Counted from the first letter of the stretch, positions 26,133-37,945 are shown. The stretch is DNA of 64,000 bases from Aldehydirespirator sp965116195 (GCA_965116195.1 OZ220491.1:1-64000), one strand, 5' to 3'. Numbers and translations: made by a program. Notes: generated from the letters alone by a model not told the origin.

Positions 26133-26558
26133 GTGATCCAGGTTCCTGGTTTTGGTGCTCGTCGTGAGGCGCGCGAAGACGCTCTTGCAGTGTTGTATGA
26201 GGCCGAGATGTCGGGCGGTACCTGTGAACAGGTTCTGGGTCGTCGCGGCGTGGTGCTTTCGGACTATGCCGTGGAGATCGCGCTGGGGGTCGAGGCGGCA
26301 GGAACCGTTGTGGATGATGCCATACGCCGACATCTGCAGGGCTGGCGGCTTGAGAGACTGGCGGCGGTGGACCGGGCCGTGGCTCGCCTGGCTGTGTGGG
26401 AGTTGATCCACAGCCACGACGTGCCAACCGGCGTGGTGTTGTCCGAAGCTGTCGAGTTGGCTACTCAGTACTGCAGCGCGGAGTCGCCACGCTTCCTCAA
26501 CGGTGTGTTGAGCGCCGTCGCTGACGATGTTCGCGGCCAACCTGCTGCAAACACCTAG
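26133..26558 (+). CDS. nusB: Transcription antitermination factor NusB
   Basis: 141 residues from GTG 26133, placed behind GGAGGCAG; the frame extends back to 26028 without family similarity. It shows the all-helical NusB pattern: RREAREDALAVLYEAEMSG, DYAVEIALGVEAAG, LERLAAVDRAVARLAVWELI, VPTGVVLSEAVELATQYCS and SPRFLNGVLSAVADD. NusB with S10 binds boxA RNA in rRNA antitermination. The stop codon overlaps the start of the following GNAT gene by one base. In many actinobacteria nusB sits just before the pyr operon, as here. Confidence 0.95.
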   Translation: MIQVPGFGARREAREDALAVLYEAEMSGGTCEQVLGRRGVVLSDYAVEIALGVEAAGTVVDDAIRRHLQGWRLERLAAVDRAVARLAVWELIHSHDVPTGVVLSEAVELATQYCSAESPRFLNGVLSAVADDVRGQPAANT

Positions 26559-27115
26559 TGCGACAAGCGCTACCGGTCCCCAGACTGGCTGGCCCCCGCA
26601 CGTTTCTGAGGGTTTGGCAGCCACAGGACGCGGCAACGCTGGCAGCGGTCTGGGGTGATCCTGTCATCAGCGCTCGTCTGGATGTTCCTCGGCCTGCTGA
26701 CGAGGCGACTGCGTTGCGCTGGATCAGACAGCGCGAGCGGGCCTGGGCTACGGGATGCTCAATGGACCTGGCTGCGGTTGACAAGGCCTCCGACACGTTG
26801 ATCGGCGAGGTCGGACTCAGCCAACTTGACCACACACGCAAAGCGGCGCTGATCGGTTGGTGGATCCGAGCCGACTGGCGTGGTCACCGCAGAGCCGGTG
26901 AGATCGTGGGACTTGTTGTGGAATGGGCACTCGGCGAAGGCGGCCTCGAGGCGGTGATGGCAGAGATCGACGCTGACAACACAGCGTCAATAGCGGTAGC
27001 TCGTCGTGCGGGTCTGCGCCAAGTAGTGCGGCCCGACAGTACAGAGGCACTCAGCCAGAACACCTCGGCTCGCCTGCTGTTCGCTGCCACACGGTCACAA
27101 ACCTCAGAACCGTGA
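26558..27115 (+). CDS. GNAT family N-acetyltransferase (RimJ/RimL type)
   Basis: 185 residues from GTG 26558, overlapping the nusB stop. RimJ-like motifs: RTFLRVWQPQDAATLAAVWG, VISARLDVPRP, LIGEVGLSQLDHTRKAALIG, WWIRADWRGHRRAGEIVGLV as the acetyl-CoA region and VMAEIDADNTASIAVARRAG. It would transfer acetyl groups to protein N-termini or small molecules; the substrate cannot be told. Translational coupling to nusB suggests co-expression. The 252 bases after it contain the pyr operon promoter region. Confidence 0.9.
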   Translation: MRQALPVPRLAGPRTFLRVWQPQDAATLAAVWGDPVISARLDVPRPADEATALRWIRQRERAWATGCSMDLAAVDKASDTLIGEVGLSQLDHTRKAALIGWWIRADWRGHRRAGEIVGLVVEWALGEGGLEAVMAEIDADNTASIAVARRAGLRQVVRPDSTEALSQNTSARLLFAATRSQTSEP

Positions 27116-27268
27116 CAAGCTCCCGACCTTGCGCATGAGATCCGCCCGCTCGTACAGGAGTTCGCTCGTACAGGAGTTAAGGCATCACCAAAAAACACGC
27201 TCTGAACTCGACTTTCTGTTATGTCCGCTCATGCAGGGGTTGATGTGTGGGATCGCTGACTTGGCCTC

Positions 27269-27274
27269 TACTAT
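27269..27274 (+). promoter_or_regulatory. Possible -10 element of the pyr operon
   Basis: TACTAT at 27269-27274 fits a -10 hexamer and would start a transcript about 50 bases before the PyrR-binding hairpin. No clear -35 is seen, as is common in actinobacteria. Confidence 0.3.
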
Positions 27275-27322
27275 GGGTATCCACCGTTGGCCTTAGCCGC
27301 AGCGATACCTTGCACCAATCAA

Positions 27323-27353
27323 CCGTGAAACGGGTCCGGTGAGGCCCGAACGG
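27323..27353 (+). promoter_or_regulatory. PyrR-binding RNA hairpin overlapping the pyrR leader
   Basis: GGTCCGGTGAGGCC (27333-27346) agrees with the PyrR recognition loop ARUCCNGNGAGGYU, here with a C as its last base. It is held by CGGG (27331-27334) pairing with CCCG (27345-27348), with an internal bulge and an outer CCG/CGG stem (27323-27325 with 27351-27353). The hairpin ends just before the GGAAGGAG ribosome binding site of pyrR (ATG 27368). No separate terminator or antiterminator is visible, so PyrR with UMP probably blocks translation, as described for mycobacteria. Confidence 0.8.
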
Positions 27354-27367
27354 AAGGAGCCCTCCTC

Positions 27368-27934
27368 ATGGCTGACCTCGAACGTCACTTCACGGTGCCT
27401 TACTCCAGTGGCGTTTTTCGTGCCCGCTCCCAGGTGATGAGCGCCGAGGACATCGCCAGAGCGATTCGCCGGATAGCCCACGAGGTGAGCGAACGCAACC
27501 ATGGCGCTGCGTTTGTGGTCGTCATCGGTTTGCAGACAGGCGGGGTGGAGATCGCCCATGGCATTGCTGCGTCTCTCACCCAGATCGAAGGTGTGGAGGT
27601 ACCCTGCGGTTCACTGGACGCGGCTCTGCATCGTGACGATGTGGGAATGCGTCCAATTGTGCCTCAGCAGGTGACCGAGATCCCGGTGAACCTTGACGAA
27701 CGAGTTGTGGTGTTGGTTGACGACGTTCTGTTCACCGGCCGTACTGTCCGGGCCGCACTCGACGCTTTGCACACCTGGGGGAGGCCGCGTGCTGTGCAGT
27801 TGGCCGTGATGGTTGACCGTGGTCACAGGGAGTTGCCCATCCGCCCTGACTACATCGGGAAGAACCTGCCAACCCGCCGCGACGAAATGGTGGAAGTGCG
27901 ACCGGATGGAGTGTATATCGGAGAACTGCCGTGA
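27368..27934 (+). CDS. pyrR: Bifunctional pyr operon regulator / uracil phosphoribosyltransferase
   Basis: 188 residues from ATG 27368. PyrR features: SAEDIARAIRRIAHEVSERN, VVIGLQTGGVEIAHGIAASL, the PRPP loop VVVLVDDVLFTGRTVRAALD, and VQLAVMVDRGHRELPIRPDY with IGKNLPT near the end, characteristic of PyrR. It binds the leader RNA in the presence of UMP and lowers expression of the pyrimidine operon, and it may also make UMP from uracil and PRPP. First gene of the operon; pyrB starts inside its stop (GTGA). Confidence 0.97.
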   Translation: MADLERHFTVPYSSGVFRARSQVMSAEDIARAIRRIAHEVSERNHGAAFVVVIGLQTGGVEIAHGIAASLTQIEGVEVPCGSLDAALHRDDVGMRPIVPQQVTEIPVNLDERVVVLVDDVLFTGRTVRAALDALHTWGRPRAVQLAVMVDRGHRELPIRPDYIGKNLPTRRDEMVEVRPDGVYIGELP

Positions 27935-28992
27935 CAGTCGGCAGTCCGGCCCAACGGCGTCACCTGCTGTCGGTCGCCGATCTTGAAAGGGCAAACGATC
28001 TCGACAGATCAAACCTTGAACAGCTCCTTGATCTCACCGACTCCTTTGCTGAAGTCAGTCTGCGGCGCATACCGCGGGTACCCGCGCTGCGAGGAAAGAC
28101 CGTCGCATGGCTGTTTTACGAGGACAGCACCCGCACCCGCTTGTCGTTTGAGGCGGCCGCCAAACAACTCTCCGCTGACACTCTGAACTTCTCCGTAGGT
28201 TCTTCGTCGGTCAACAAGGGCGAGTCAGTGCGTGACACGGTTGAGACCATCGCCGCCATGGGCGTGGATGCCATTGTGGTACGTCACTCCTGCGCCGGTG
28301 TGCCCAACCAGATAGCAAGCTGGGTTGATGCTGTTGATGTCTCTGTAGTCAACGCCGGTGATGGCTGCCATGAGCATCCCACCCAGGCGCTATTGGACTT
28401 GTACACGGCCCGAAGGCATCTTGGTGACCTGAAAGGCAAGCGTGTGACAATCGTCGGGGACATTCGCCATTCGCGGGTCGCTCGTTCCGGTGTGCTCGCC
28501 TTCACCGCCATGGGTGCCGGGGTGACGCTTGCAGCACCAAGTTCGCTGCTGCCCCCTTACCTTGACAAGTGGCCTGTGGACATCACCCATGACCTCGACT
28601 CGGTACTTGAGACCACCGACATCTGCTATCTGTTGCGGATGCAACTGGAACGCCATGGCAGTGCCCGGGTGCCGTCGTTGCGGGAGTTGCGTGCCGAGTT
28701 CGGTTTGAGCACGGCTCGCGCCGATCGGCTTGGGCCTGACGCCCTGATCATGCATCCCGGACCGATGAACCGAGGCGTTGAGATTGACGGGGAAGTGGCA
28801 GATCGCCCCAATGCGGTCATCACCCAGCAGGTGACCAACGGCGTGGCCGTGAGGATGGCTGTACTGTTCTGGCTGCTCGGCTCGGGACTTGACATGGGCA
28901 CAACTCACGAGGTGTCAACATCTGACACTCCTGTGCTGGCTGATCGGCTTGGTACTCAAGCGGTCGCAACCCACGAGATGTCAGGGGTGTGA
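27931..28992 (+). CDS. pyrB: Aspartate carbamoyltransferase catalytic subunit
   Basis: 353 residues from GTG 27931. The carbamoyl-phosphate site FYEDSTRTRLSFEAAAKQL, NKGESVRDTVETI, VVRHSCAGVPNQIA, HEHPTQALLDLYTARRHLGD and MHPGPMNRGVEI are all present. It joins carbamoyl phosphate and aspartate in the second step of UMP synthesis. The family normally ends near GLD (about residue 325); here about 28 extra residues follow, with two THE(V/M)S blocks produced by junction-type duplication of the gene end. No pyrI regulatory subunit is present. Confidence 0.96.
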   Translation: MTVGSPAQRRHLLSVADLERANDLDRSNLEQLLDLTDSFAEVSLRRIPRVPALRGKTVAWLFYEDSTRTRLSFEAAAKQLSADTLNFSVGSSSVNKGESVRDTVETIAAMGVDAIVVRHSCAGVPNQIASWVDAVDVSVVNAGDGCHEHPTQALLDLYTARRHLGDLKGKRVTIVGDIRHSRVARSGVLAFTAMGAGVTLAAPSSLLPPYLDKWPVDITHDLDSVLETTDICYLLRMQLERHGSARVPSLRELRAEFGLSTARADRLGPDALIMHPGPMNRGVEIDGEVADRPNAVITQQVTNGVAVRMAVLFWLLGSGLDMGTTHEVSTSDTPVLADRLGTQAVATHEMSGV

Positions 28993-29100
28993 CAACAGTG
29001 ATGTGTGAGTCCGCGATGACGCGTCTTGATGCCTGGTGTCGTGACGGGTCACACAGACTTGACGGGTGTGACAACAGCAATGTGTGAGCAGCGATGACGG
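28900..29100 (+). repeat. Duplications at the pyrB/pyrC junction
   Basis: GTGTGACAACAG(T/C)(G/A)ATGTGTGAG occurs at 28987 and 29066 (79 bp apart), each followed by GCGATGACG; the second copy is the pyrC start (ATG 29094). AC(T/C)CACGAG(G/A)TGTCA is also doubled within the end of pyrB. Confidence 0.9.
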
Positions 29101-30452
29101 GTTCGACACCCGATGACGCCTTCGCCATTCGCGGTGGTCAGGTGGTGGACGCAAACGGCAGTCGGCGTGCTGACGTGTTGGTTGGCGATGGCCGGGTGAT
29201 CGCGGTTGTTGACGCGTCAGGCCCAGGCTCGGGCTCAAGCCCGAACCGCTCCAAGTTCTGTGACCTTGACAGCTACATGACACTTGATGCCTCGGGGTGT
29301 GTGGTCGCGCCGGGGCTTGTTGACCTGCACGCACATCTTCGACAACCCGGACGTGAAGACGCCGAGACAGTCGAGACGGCAGCCCGTGGTGCCGCACTCG
29401 GTGGTTTCACGGCGGTGGTGGCCATGCCCAACACCAACCCCCCGGCGGACTGCGCCGCAGTGGTCCGTGAAGTGCAGGAACTCGGTGCCGGGACTTGTTG
29501 TGACGTGTATCCCTCAGCAGCTATCACGATGGGTCGGGCTGGTGTTGAACTGACCCCGATGGCCGAGTTGGTGCGCCTCGGGGTGCGCATCTTCACCGAT
29601 GACGGTTGCGGGGTCCAGGACGACGAGGTGATGCGCCGAGCTCTGGATTACGCCCGTGGGCTTGACCACCTGGCTGGCGGCATGCGTGTCGTGTTGGCCC
29701 AACACTGCGAGGTGAATGCACTCAGCGTCGGCACCTGCATGCACGAGGGCGAGTGGTCCAGTCGCCTCGGCTTGGAGGGTCAACCAGCGGAGGCCGAAGA
29801 GTTGATGGTCATGCGTGACGTGGCTTTGGCCCGACTCACCGACTCGCGGGTGCATTTCCAGCACCTGTCCACCGCCGGGTCCGTGGCGCTGGTCCGCGCC
29901 GCCAAGCAGGAAGGACTACGGGTCACAGCCGAGGCCACCACACATCACTTCACACTCACAGACGCCTGCTGTGCCGACTATGACACCGTGTACAAAGTTC
30001 ATCCTCCTCTGCGCACCGCTGACGATGTGGCCGCGATCAAAGATGGCCTTGCTGACGGCACCATTGACGCAATCGCCACCGATCACGCTCCCCACACCGG
30101 TGCTGACAAGGAGAGACCCTTCGATTCGGCACCGCCTGGGATGCTCGGGCTGGAGACAGCGCTGGCGTTGGCTCTCACCGAACTTGATCTGCCCATTGAA
30201 CAGGTGCTTGCGCTGATGTCCTGGCAACCGGCAGCCATCGCCGGCCTCAACGATCATGGCCGCCCTGTCGAACCAGGGGCGGCGGCCAACCTGTGCGTGA
30301 TAGACCCATCGCAAGAATGGACGGTGTCGGGTAAGGCCATGGCCAGCCTCAGCCACAACACACCCTATGAGGGTCGCACCCTGAAGGGCCGAGCACGCCA
30401 CACGCTGCTGGCAGGCAGGCCCGTGGTGATTGACGGAACGCCTCAGCGATGA
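29094..30452 (+). CDS. pyrC: Dihydroorotase
   Basis: 452 residues from ATG 29094. Class I dihydroorotase features: GLVDLHAHLRQPGREDAETV with the first metal histidines, AALGGFTAVVAMPNTNPP, AAITMGRAG, HCEVNALSVG, HLSTAGSVALVRAAKQEGL, VTAEATTHHFTLTD, and IATDHAPHTGADKERPFD with the catalytic Asp. It forms dihydroorotate from carbamoyl aspartate. The stop codon overlaps an ATG (ATGA, 30449-30452) that begins the first of three mini-ORFs leading to carA. Confidence 0.97.
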   Translation: MTGSTPDDAFAIRGGQVVDANGSRRADVLVGDGRVIAVVDASGPGSGSSPNRSKFCDLDSYMTLDASGCVVAPGLVDLHAHLRQPGREDAETVETAARGAALGGFTAVVAMPNTNPPADCAAVVREVQELGAGTCCDVYPSAAITMGRAGVELTPMAELVRLGVRIFTDDGCGVQDDEVMRRALDYARGLDHLAGGMRVVLAQHCEVNALSVGTCMHEGEWSSRLGLEGQPAEAEELMVMRDVALARLTDSRVHFQHLSTAGSVALVRAAKQEGLRVTAEATTHHFTLTDACCADYDTVYKVHPPLRTADDVAAIKDGLADGTIDAIATDHAPHTGADKERPFDSAPPGMLGLETALALALTELDLPIEQVLALMSWQPAAIAGLNDHGRPVEPGAAANLCVIDPSQEWTVSGKAMASLSHNTPYEGRTLKGRARHTLLAGRPVVIDGTPQR

Positions 30453-30610
30453 GTGAGTCGAACTTGACCTTGACACGAGCCTGAGAGAACGTCCCGGCGA
30501 TGAGTGAGCCTGACCAACGTAAACGGATGCATCAATCTATCAATGCGGAACGTCCCGGCGATGAGTGAGCCTGACCTTGAGGGAACGCTCCGGCAATGAG
30601 CACAATGAGC
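30435..30610 (+). repeat. carA start-copy array with three coupled mini-ORFs
   Basis: The segment between pyrC and carA holds copies of GAACG(C/T)(C/T)CCGGCGATGAGTG at 30487 and 30548, with related copies at 30436 and 30583. Each copy carries an ATG. This makes mini-ORFs 30449-30484 (11 residues, MSESNLTL), 30500-30568 (22 residues, MSEPDQRK) and 30561-30599 (12 residues, MSEPDLEG). The first ATG overlaps the pyrC stop; the third stop overlaps the carA ATG at 30596. The peptides resemble the start of CarA (MSGPEPALL). Whether they are translated is unknown. Confidence 0.75.
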
Positions 30611-31693
30611 GGGCCTGAGCCTGCCCTTTTGGTGCTCAGCGACGGGGAGGTGTTTGAGGGCGAGGCCGTGGGTGCCCCCACGCCGGTGGTATCTGGCGAG
30701 GTCGTGTTCAACACTGTGATGAGCGGCTACCAGGAGGTCATTTCCGATCCTTCCTATGCCGGTCAGATCATCGCCTTCACTCACCCTCACATCGGCAACT
30801 ACGGCACCAACCCTACCGACAGTGAGTCGGCCACACCGCAATGCCGGGGCGTGATCGTGCGTGACCTGGCCCGACGTGTCAGCAGCTGGCGTGCCATTGA
30901 CACTCTCGACAGCTTTCTGCGTCGCCACGGCGTGGCGGCCATTGCCGGTATTGACACCCGCCGGTTGACAAGTCATATCCGCCATGCCGGTGCCATGCCC
31001 GGAGCTTTCGGGGTCGCCGGCGAGACAACGCTGCGTGCTGTGGCACAGGCCGAACCCGGAACGCAGGGCGTTGATCTTGTGAGCCAGGTCACCACGGCAC
31101 TGCCGTATCAGTTCGGATCAGGCCCCCGCCGCGTTGTGGCCTATGACCTTGGCATCAAGACCACAATCTTGGAGTGTCTCGGCCAGATCGCCACGGTGAC
31201 CGTCGTGCCCGCGCACACTCCCGCACGCGATGTGTTGGCCATTGAGCCTGACGGCGTGTTCTTGAGCAACGGTCCGGGTGACCCTGAGTTGGCTGTGCCT
31301 GCCATCGGGGCTCTGCGCCACCTGATCGGGCGGGTGCCTGTGTTCGGTATCTGCCTCGGCTTCCAGCTGCTGGCTCTGGCTCTGGGCGGTCGCACCTACA
31401 AAATGCCCTTCGGTCACCACGGAGGCAACGTGCCGGTGCAGTGCAAAGCCACCGGGCGTATTGAGATCACCAGCCAGAACCACAACTTCGCAGTGGTTTC
31501 CGGATCGGTGTCCGGAGTTGTGGAGACCCATGTGTGTCTCAACGACGGTTCCCTTGAGGGGCTGGCCCTCAACCCGCCCGGGGCCGGGGCGGGGGCTTTT
31601 GGTGTGCAGTACCACCCCGAGGCCGGCCCCGGCCCACGCGACGCCCGCCACCACTTCGCTGCTTTTGCCGAGTTGATGGATCGGCACGCCTAG
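30596..31693 (+). CDS. carA: Carbamoyl-phosphate synthase small subunit
   Basis: 365 residues from ATG 30596 (ATG 30605 is also possible). The N-terminal domain begins ALLVLSDGEVFEGEAVGAPT and has GEVVFNTVMSGYQEVISDPS. The class I amidotransferase domain has FLSNGPGDPE, the nucleophile VFGICLGFQLLALALGG, KMPFGHHGGNVPV and YHPEAGPGP with catalytic His-Glu. It supplies ammonia from glutamine to CarB. A 16-bp repeat (GTTGATGGATCGGCAC) spans its stop. Confidence 0.97.
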   Translation: MSTMSGPEPALLVLSDGEVFEGEAVGAPTPVVSGEVVFNTVMSGYQEVISDPSYAGQIIAFTHPHIGNYGTNPTDSESATPQCRGVIVRDLARRVSSWRAIDTLDSFLRRHGVAAIAGIDTRRLTSHIRHAGAMPGAFGVAGETTLRAVAQAEPGTQGVDLVSQVTTALPYQFGSGPRRVVAYDLGIKTTILECLGQIATVTVVPAHTPARDVLAIEPDGVFLSNGPGDPELAVPAIGALRHLIGRVPVFGICLGFQLLALALGGRTYKMPFGHHGGNVPVQCKATGRIEITSQNHNFAVVSGSVSGVVETHVCLNDGSLEGLALNPPGAGAGAFGVQYHPEAGPGPRDARHHFAAFAELMDRHA

Positions 31694-31709
31694 TTGATGG
31701 ATCGGCACC

Positions 31710-31710
<1 letters not shown>
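31677..31710 (+). repeat. 16-bp repeat at the carA stop
   Basis: GTTGATGGATCGGCAC occurs at 31673 and 31693, either side of the TAG of carA. Confidence 0.85.
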
Positions 31711-35154
<3,444 letters not shown>

Positions 35155-35183
<29 letters not shown>

Positions 35184-35410
35184 TCTGGATGGTCTCGGTG
35201 GTCTGTGGTCTGGATGGTCTGGGTGGTCTGTGGTCTGGGTGGTCTGGATGATCTCGGCGGTCTGTGGTCTGGGTGGTCTGTGGTCTGGGTGGTCTGGATG
35301 GTCTCGGTGGTCTGTGGTCTGGGTGGTCTGTGGTCTGGGTGGTCTGTGGTCTGGGTGGTCTGGGTGGTCTGGATGATCTCGGCGGTCTGTGGTCCACGCG
35401 GCGTGGTGGT
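35155..35410 (+). repeat. Minisatellite of GGTCTG(T)GGTCTGGGT units after carB
   Basis: The 364-base interval 35184-35547 begins with about 240 bases made of GGTCTGTGGTCTGGGT, GGTCTGGATGATCTCGGC and related 12-20 base words, seeded by the last codons of carB (GATCTGGATGGTCTGTGA). A longer unit containing GTCTGGATGATCTCGGCGGT occurs twice about 126 bases apart. The rest (35411-35547) holds a single further GATCTGG word and the pyrD leader. Confidence 0.95.
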
Positions 35411-35547
35411 CTGAATGTGCCCCAGAGGTCGGCGTATCTGTCTGGGGCGTGATCAGTGTGATCCACGAAGCGAACTGTGCGAGCCCGCGGCGTGAAGGTC
35501 GTGCGACGATCAATGATCTGGGCGATCTGGACGGCGTGGTGGTCTGA

Positions 35548-36477
35548 ATGAACGTGATGGCGACAAAGGTTGGCAGCATCAGGTTGCGCGCACCGGTCAT
35601 GACCGCCTCAGGTACCTCGGGTCACGCCGCCGAACTCGCCCCTTACGGCCCGCTTGATGAGTTGGGGGCTGTGGTGGTCAAGTCCCTTGGTGCAGATCCG
35701 TGGCCGGGCAATCCGCCGCCCCGTCTCGCGCCTCTGCGTCCGGGTTCGGCAGGGATGATCAACAGTGTCGGACTGCAGGGGCCGGGGGTGGCCCGATGGC
35801 TGGAGTCGGACCTTCCTGCGTTGCTCAGCACCGGCGCGACGGTGGTGGTGAGCATCTGGGGTACCACAGTGGACGACTATCGCAGAGCGGCTGATCTGAT
35901 TGCGGCGGCTCCGCCGGGGGTGGTCGCCGTGGAGTTGAATGTGTCGTGCCCCAACACCGAGGACGGTCTGCGCATGTTTGCCCACTCGCCGGACGCAACA
36001 CAGGCAGTCGTGGCAGCGACCGCGGGTTGTGGGCGGCCGCGCTGGGCCAAGCTCAGCCCCAACACGCCGGATTTGGTGGCCGTGGCCGCGGCTGCAGCAG
36101 CCGGGGGAGCAGAGGCCGTGGTGTTGACCAACACTCTGGCTGGTCTGGTGCTTGATGTTGACAAATGTCGGCCCGTGCTGGGAGCCGGGCGTGGCGGTGT
36201 GAGCGGCGCGGCTCTGCGAGCAGTGGCGGTCAGAGCCATCTATGACGTGCATGAAGCACATCCCGACCTGCCCGTTGTTGGTGTCGGCGGCGTTGCCAGC
36301 GGTGCGGACGCGGCCGAGATGCTGCTGGCAGGAGCGTCAGCCGTGCAGGTGGGTACAGCCATTTTCGCCGACCCACGCGCTCCTTGGAAAATTCAGGCTG
36401 AACTGATGCAATGGTGCGAGCGTCGCGGGATCAAGCGACTGGACGAACTGACAGGAGCAGCCCATGGCCCTTGTTGA
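35548..36477 (+). CDS. pyrD: Dihydroorotate dehydrogenase, class 1 type
   Basis: 309 residues from ATG 35548, or 306 from ATG 35557. Class 1 features: PVMTASGTSGHAAEL, VVKSLGADPWPGN, MINSVGLQGPGV, VELNVSCPNTEDGL with the catalytic cysteine, WAKLSPNTPDLVAVA, VLTNTLAGLVLD, GGVSGAALRAVAVRAIYDVH, VGVGGVASGADAAEMLLAGA and VQVGTAIFADP. The cysteine base rather than serine marks class 1. Class 1B enzymes use a PyrK electron-transfer subunit, which is not next to it. Located in the cytoplasm; fourth step of UMP synthesis. Confidence 0.95.
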   Translation: MNVMATKVGSIRLRAPVMTASGTSGHAAELAPYGPLDELGAVVVKSLGADPWPGNPPPRLAPLRPGSAGMINSVGLQGPGVARWLESDLPALLSTGATVVVSIWGTTVDDYRRAADLIAAAPPGVVAVELNVSCPNTEDGLRMFAHSPDATQAVVAATAGCGRPRWAKLSPNTPDLVAVAAAAAAGGAEAVVLTNTLAGLVLDVDKCRPVLGAGRGGVSGAALRAVAVRAIYDVHEAHPDLPVVGVGGVASGADAAEMLLAGASAVQVGTAIFADPRAPWKIQAELMQWCERRGIKRLDELTGAAHGPC

Positions 36478-36536
36478 TGAGTACGCGGGTGCTGTTGACC
36501 CCGGTGGTTGGGGCGATGATGTCTGGGGAGCGGTTC

Positions 36537-37274
36537 ATGGGTCCCGTTGACAGGCCACACCGAAGTCGCAGTGGTGGCGTTGACACCGAGGCGCGAGATC
36601 ATCTCGCTCTGGCGCTTGACACCGATGACCTCGTTGTGGCGATGCGGTTGGCGCGCCTGCTCTCCGGCTACTTCAGTCATGCCAAGGTGGGCCTGGAGTT
36701 GTACGCAGCTGCCGGCTCTGAAGCGATAGCCGCAATGCTGGAGATCGGCTACGTGGTGTTTTGTGACCTCAAGCTTCACGACATCCCCACCACCGTCAGT
36801 CGTTGCGCGCGCGTGTTGGGCGAGCTGGGTGTGACCTTTTTGACGGTTCATGCTGCAGGTGGCCCGGAGATGCTGAAGGCAGGAGTGGCTGGGCTGGGTG
36901 AGGGATCAAACGGCTCCGCCCAGGTGTTGGCGGTAACGGTTCTGACCAGTGATCCGGCCCGTGATGAGACCGCAGACATGGTTGCTCGCCGCATTGAGTT
37001 GGCATCGGCGACAGGTTGTGGTGGTGTGGTGTGCGCAGCACCGGACCTGGTGTCAACCCGCGAGATTGCTCCCGAGTTGCTTCGTGTCGTGCCCGGTATC
37101 CGGCTCCCCGGCGATGCCACGGATGATCAGCGTCGGGTGTCAGCACCGCAGCAGGCATTGGCCGCAGGTGCTGACCTGCTGGTGGTCGGTAGGTCTGTCA
37201 CGGCATCACCTGATCCACTCGCTGCTGCTGAACGCCTTCATCAGAATCTCCACAAAGGGTCTAAGCAAAAGTGA
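36537..37274 (+). CDS. pyrF: Orotidine 5'-phosphate decarboxylase
   Basis: 245 residues from ATG 36537, behind GGGGAG; the frame is open back to 36411, overlapping pyrD, but with no family similarity there. It has LALALDTDDL, the active-site KVGLELYAAAGSEA, VFCDLKLHDIPTTV with the catalytic Lys-Asp pair, VHAAGGPEMLKAGV, LAVTVLTSD, VCAAPDLV, GIRLPGDATDDQRRVSAPQQ and LVVGRSVTASPDP. It completes UMP synthesis. The first ~15 residues (GPVDRPHRSRSGGVDTEAR) are not conserved. Confidence 0.95.
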   Translation: MGPVDRPHRSRSGGVDTEARDHLALALDTDDLVVAMRLARLLSGYFSHAKVGLELYAAAGSEAIAAMLEIGYVVFCDLKLHDIPTTVSRCARVLGELGVTFLTVHAAGGPEMLKAGVAGLGEGSNGSAQVLAVTVLTSDPARDETADMVARRIELASATGCGGVVCAAPDLVSTREIAPELLRVVPGIRLPGDATDDQRRVSAPQQALAAGADLLVVGRSVTASPDPLAAAERLHQNLHKGSKQK

Positions 37275-37328
37275 GGATCAGGCGCGCTCGGTTTGGGTTG
37301 CACAACGGACATCACACCCTTGGCAAAG

Positions 37329-37430
37329 GGTCTCCCAGCACCATGAACGGGCGCGGGGATGTCGCTTCTCCACCAACCACGACATTTCACATCAACCTGG
37401 GTCTCCCAGCATGATGAACGGGCGCGGCCA
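37329..37430 (+). repeat. 71-bp duplication before mihF
   Basis: GGTCTCCCAGCA(C/T)(C/G)ATGAACGGGCGCGG occurs at 37329 and 37400, 71 bp apart. Each copy contains an ATGAACGG word resembling the ATGAAACAACC start of mihF at 37460. Confidence 0.9.
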
Positions 37431-37459
37431 TTGGCAGTTTGAGGTAACTTGTCAAGCCT

Positions 37460-37783
37460 ATGAAACAACCGCTTTCGATTACTGATGATGAACGGCGTGA
37501 GGCGTTGCGCAAGGCTGCGGAAGTGCGCCAGCAGCGTGCCGTGGTCCGCCAGCAACTCAAGGCGGGTGAGATCACCTTCGGGGAGTTGCTTGAACGGAGC
37601 GCCGATGATGTCGTCGGCAAGATGAAAGTTCTTTCGGTGCTGGAGGCTCTTCCAGGTGTTGGCAAGGTGATGGCGCGCCGAACGTTGGAGCAGGTAGGTG
37701 TTGCCGAGACTCGTCGAGTGCGAGGCCTCGGCCTAAGACAGCGCGAGCGGTTGCTGGAACTCCTGGCCGAATCCGACAGCTGA
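37460..37783 (+). CDS. mihF: Integration host factor, actinobacterial type
   Basis: 107 residues from ATG 37460. It begins KQPLSITDDERREALRKAAE, then RQQRAVVRQQLKAGEITFGE, VVGKMKVLSVLEALPGVGKV and ARRTLEQVGVAETRRVRGLG. This is the S13-like helix-two-turn-helix fold of actinobacterial IHF, a nucleoid protein that binds and bends DNA. The gene order pyrF-mihF-gmk-rpoZ is typical of actinobacteria. A diverged copy of its 3' end lies at about 37904. Confidence 0.96.
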   Translation: MKQPLSITDDERREALRKAAEVRQQRAVVRQQLKAGEITFGELLERSADDVVGKMKVLSVLEALPGVGKVMARRTLEQVGVAETRRVRGLGLRQRERLLELLAESDS

Positions 37784-37945
37784 TCGCTTGATGGGAACCA
37801 GCGTGACAGTGACCCGGTCACCCTGCTTGATCTCTTGGTTGAATTCTGCTGAATCGCTTGAATCGCTTGTGCGTACCAGCGCGGGAGTGGCTTGGGTCAC
37901 CTGCTGGAACTCCTGGGTGAGTCCGGTAGGTGAACCGCTGGGTCA
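37754..37945 (+). repeat. Copy of the mihF 3' end
   Basis: CTGGAACTCCTGG(C/G)(C/T)GA(A/G)TCCG appears at 37754 (inside mihF) and 37904. GAATCGCTTGAATCGCTTG words lie between, and ACCAGCG(T/C)G occurs on both sides. Confidence 0.8.
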
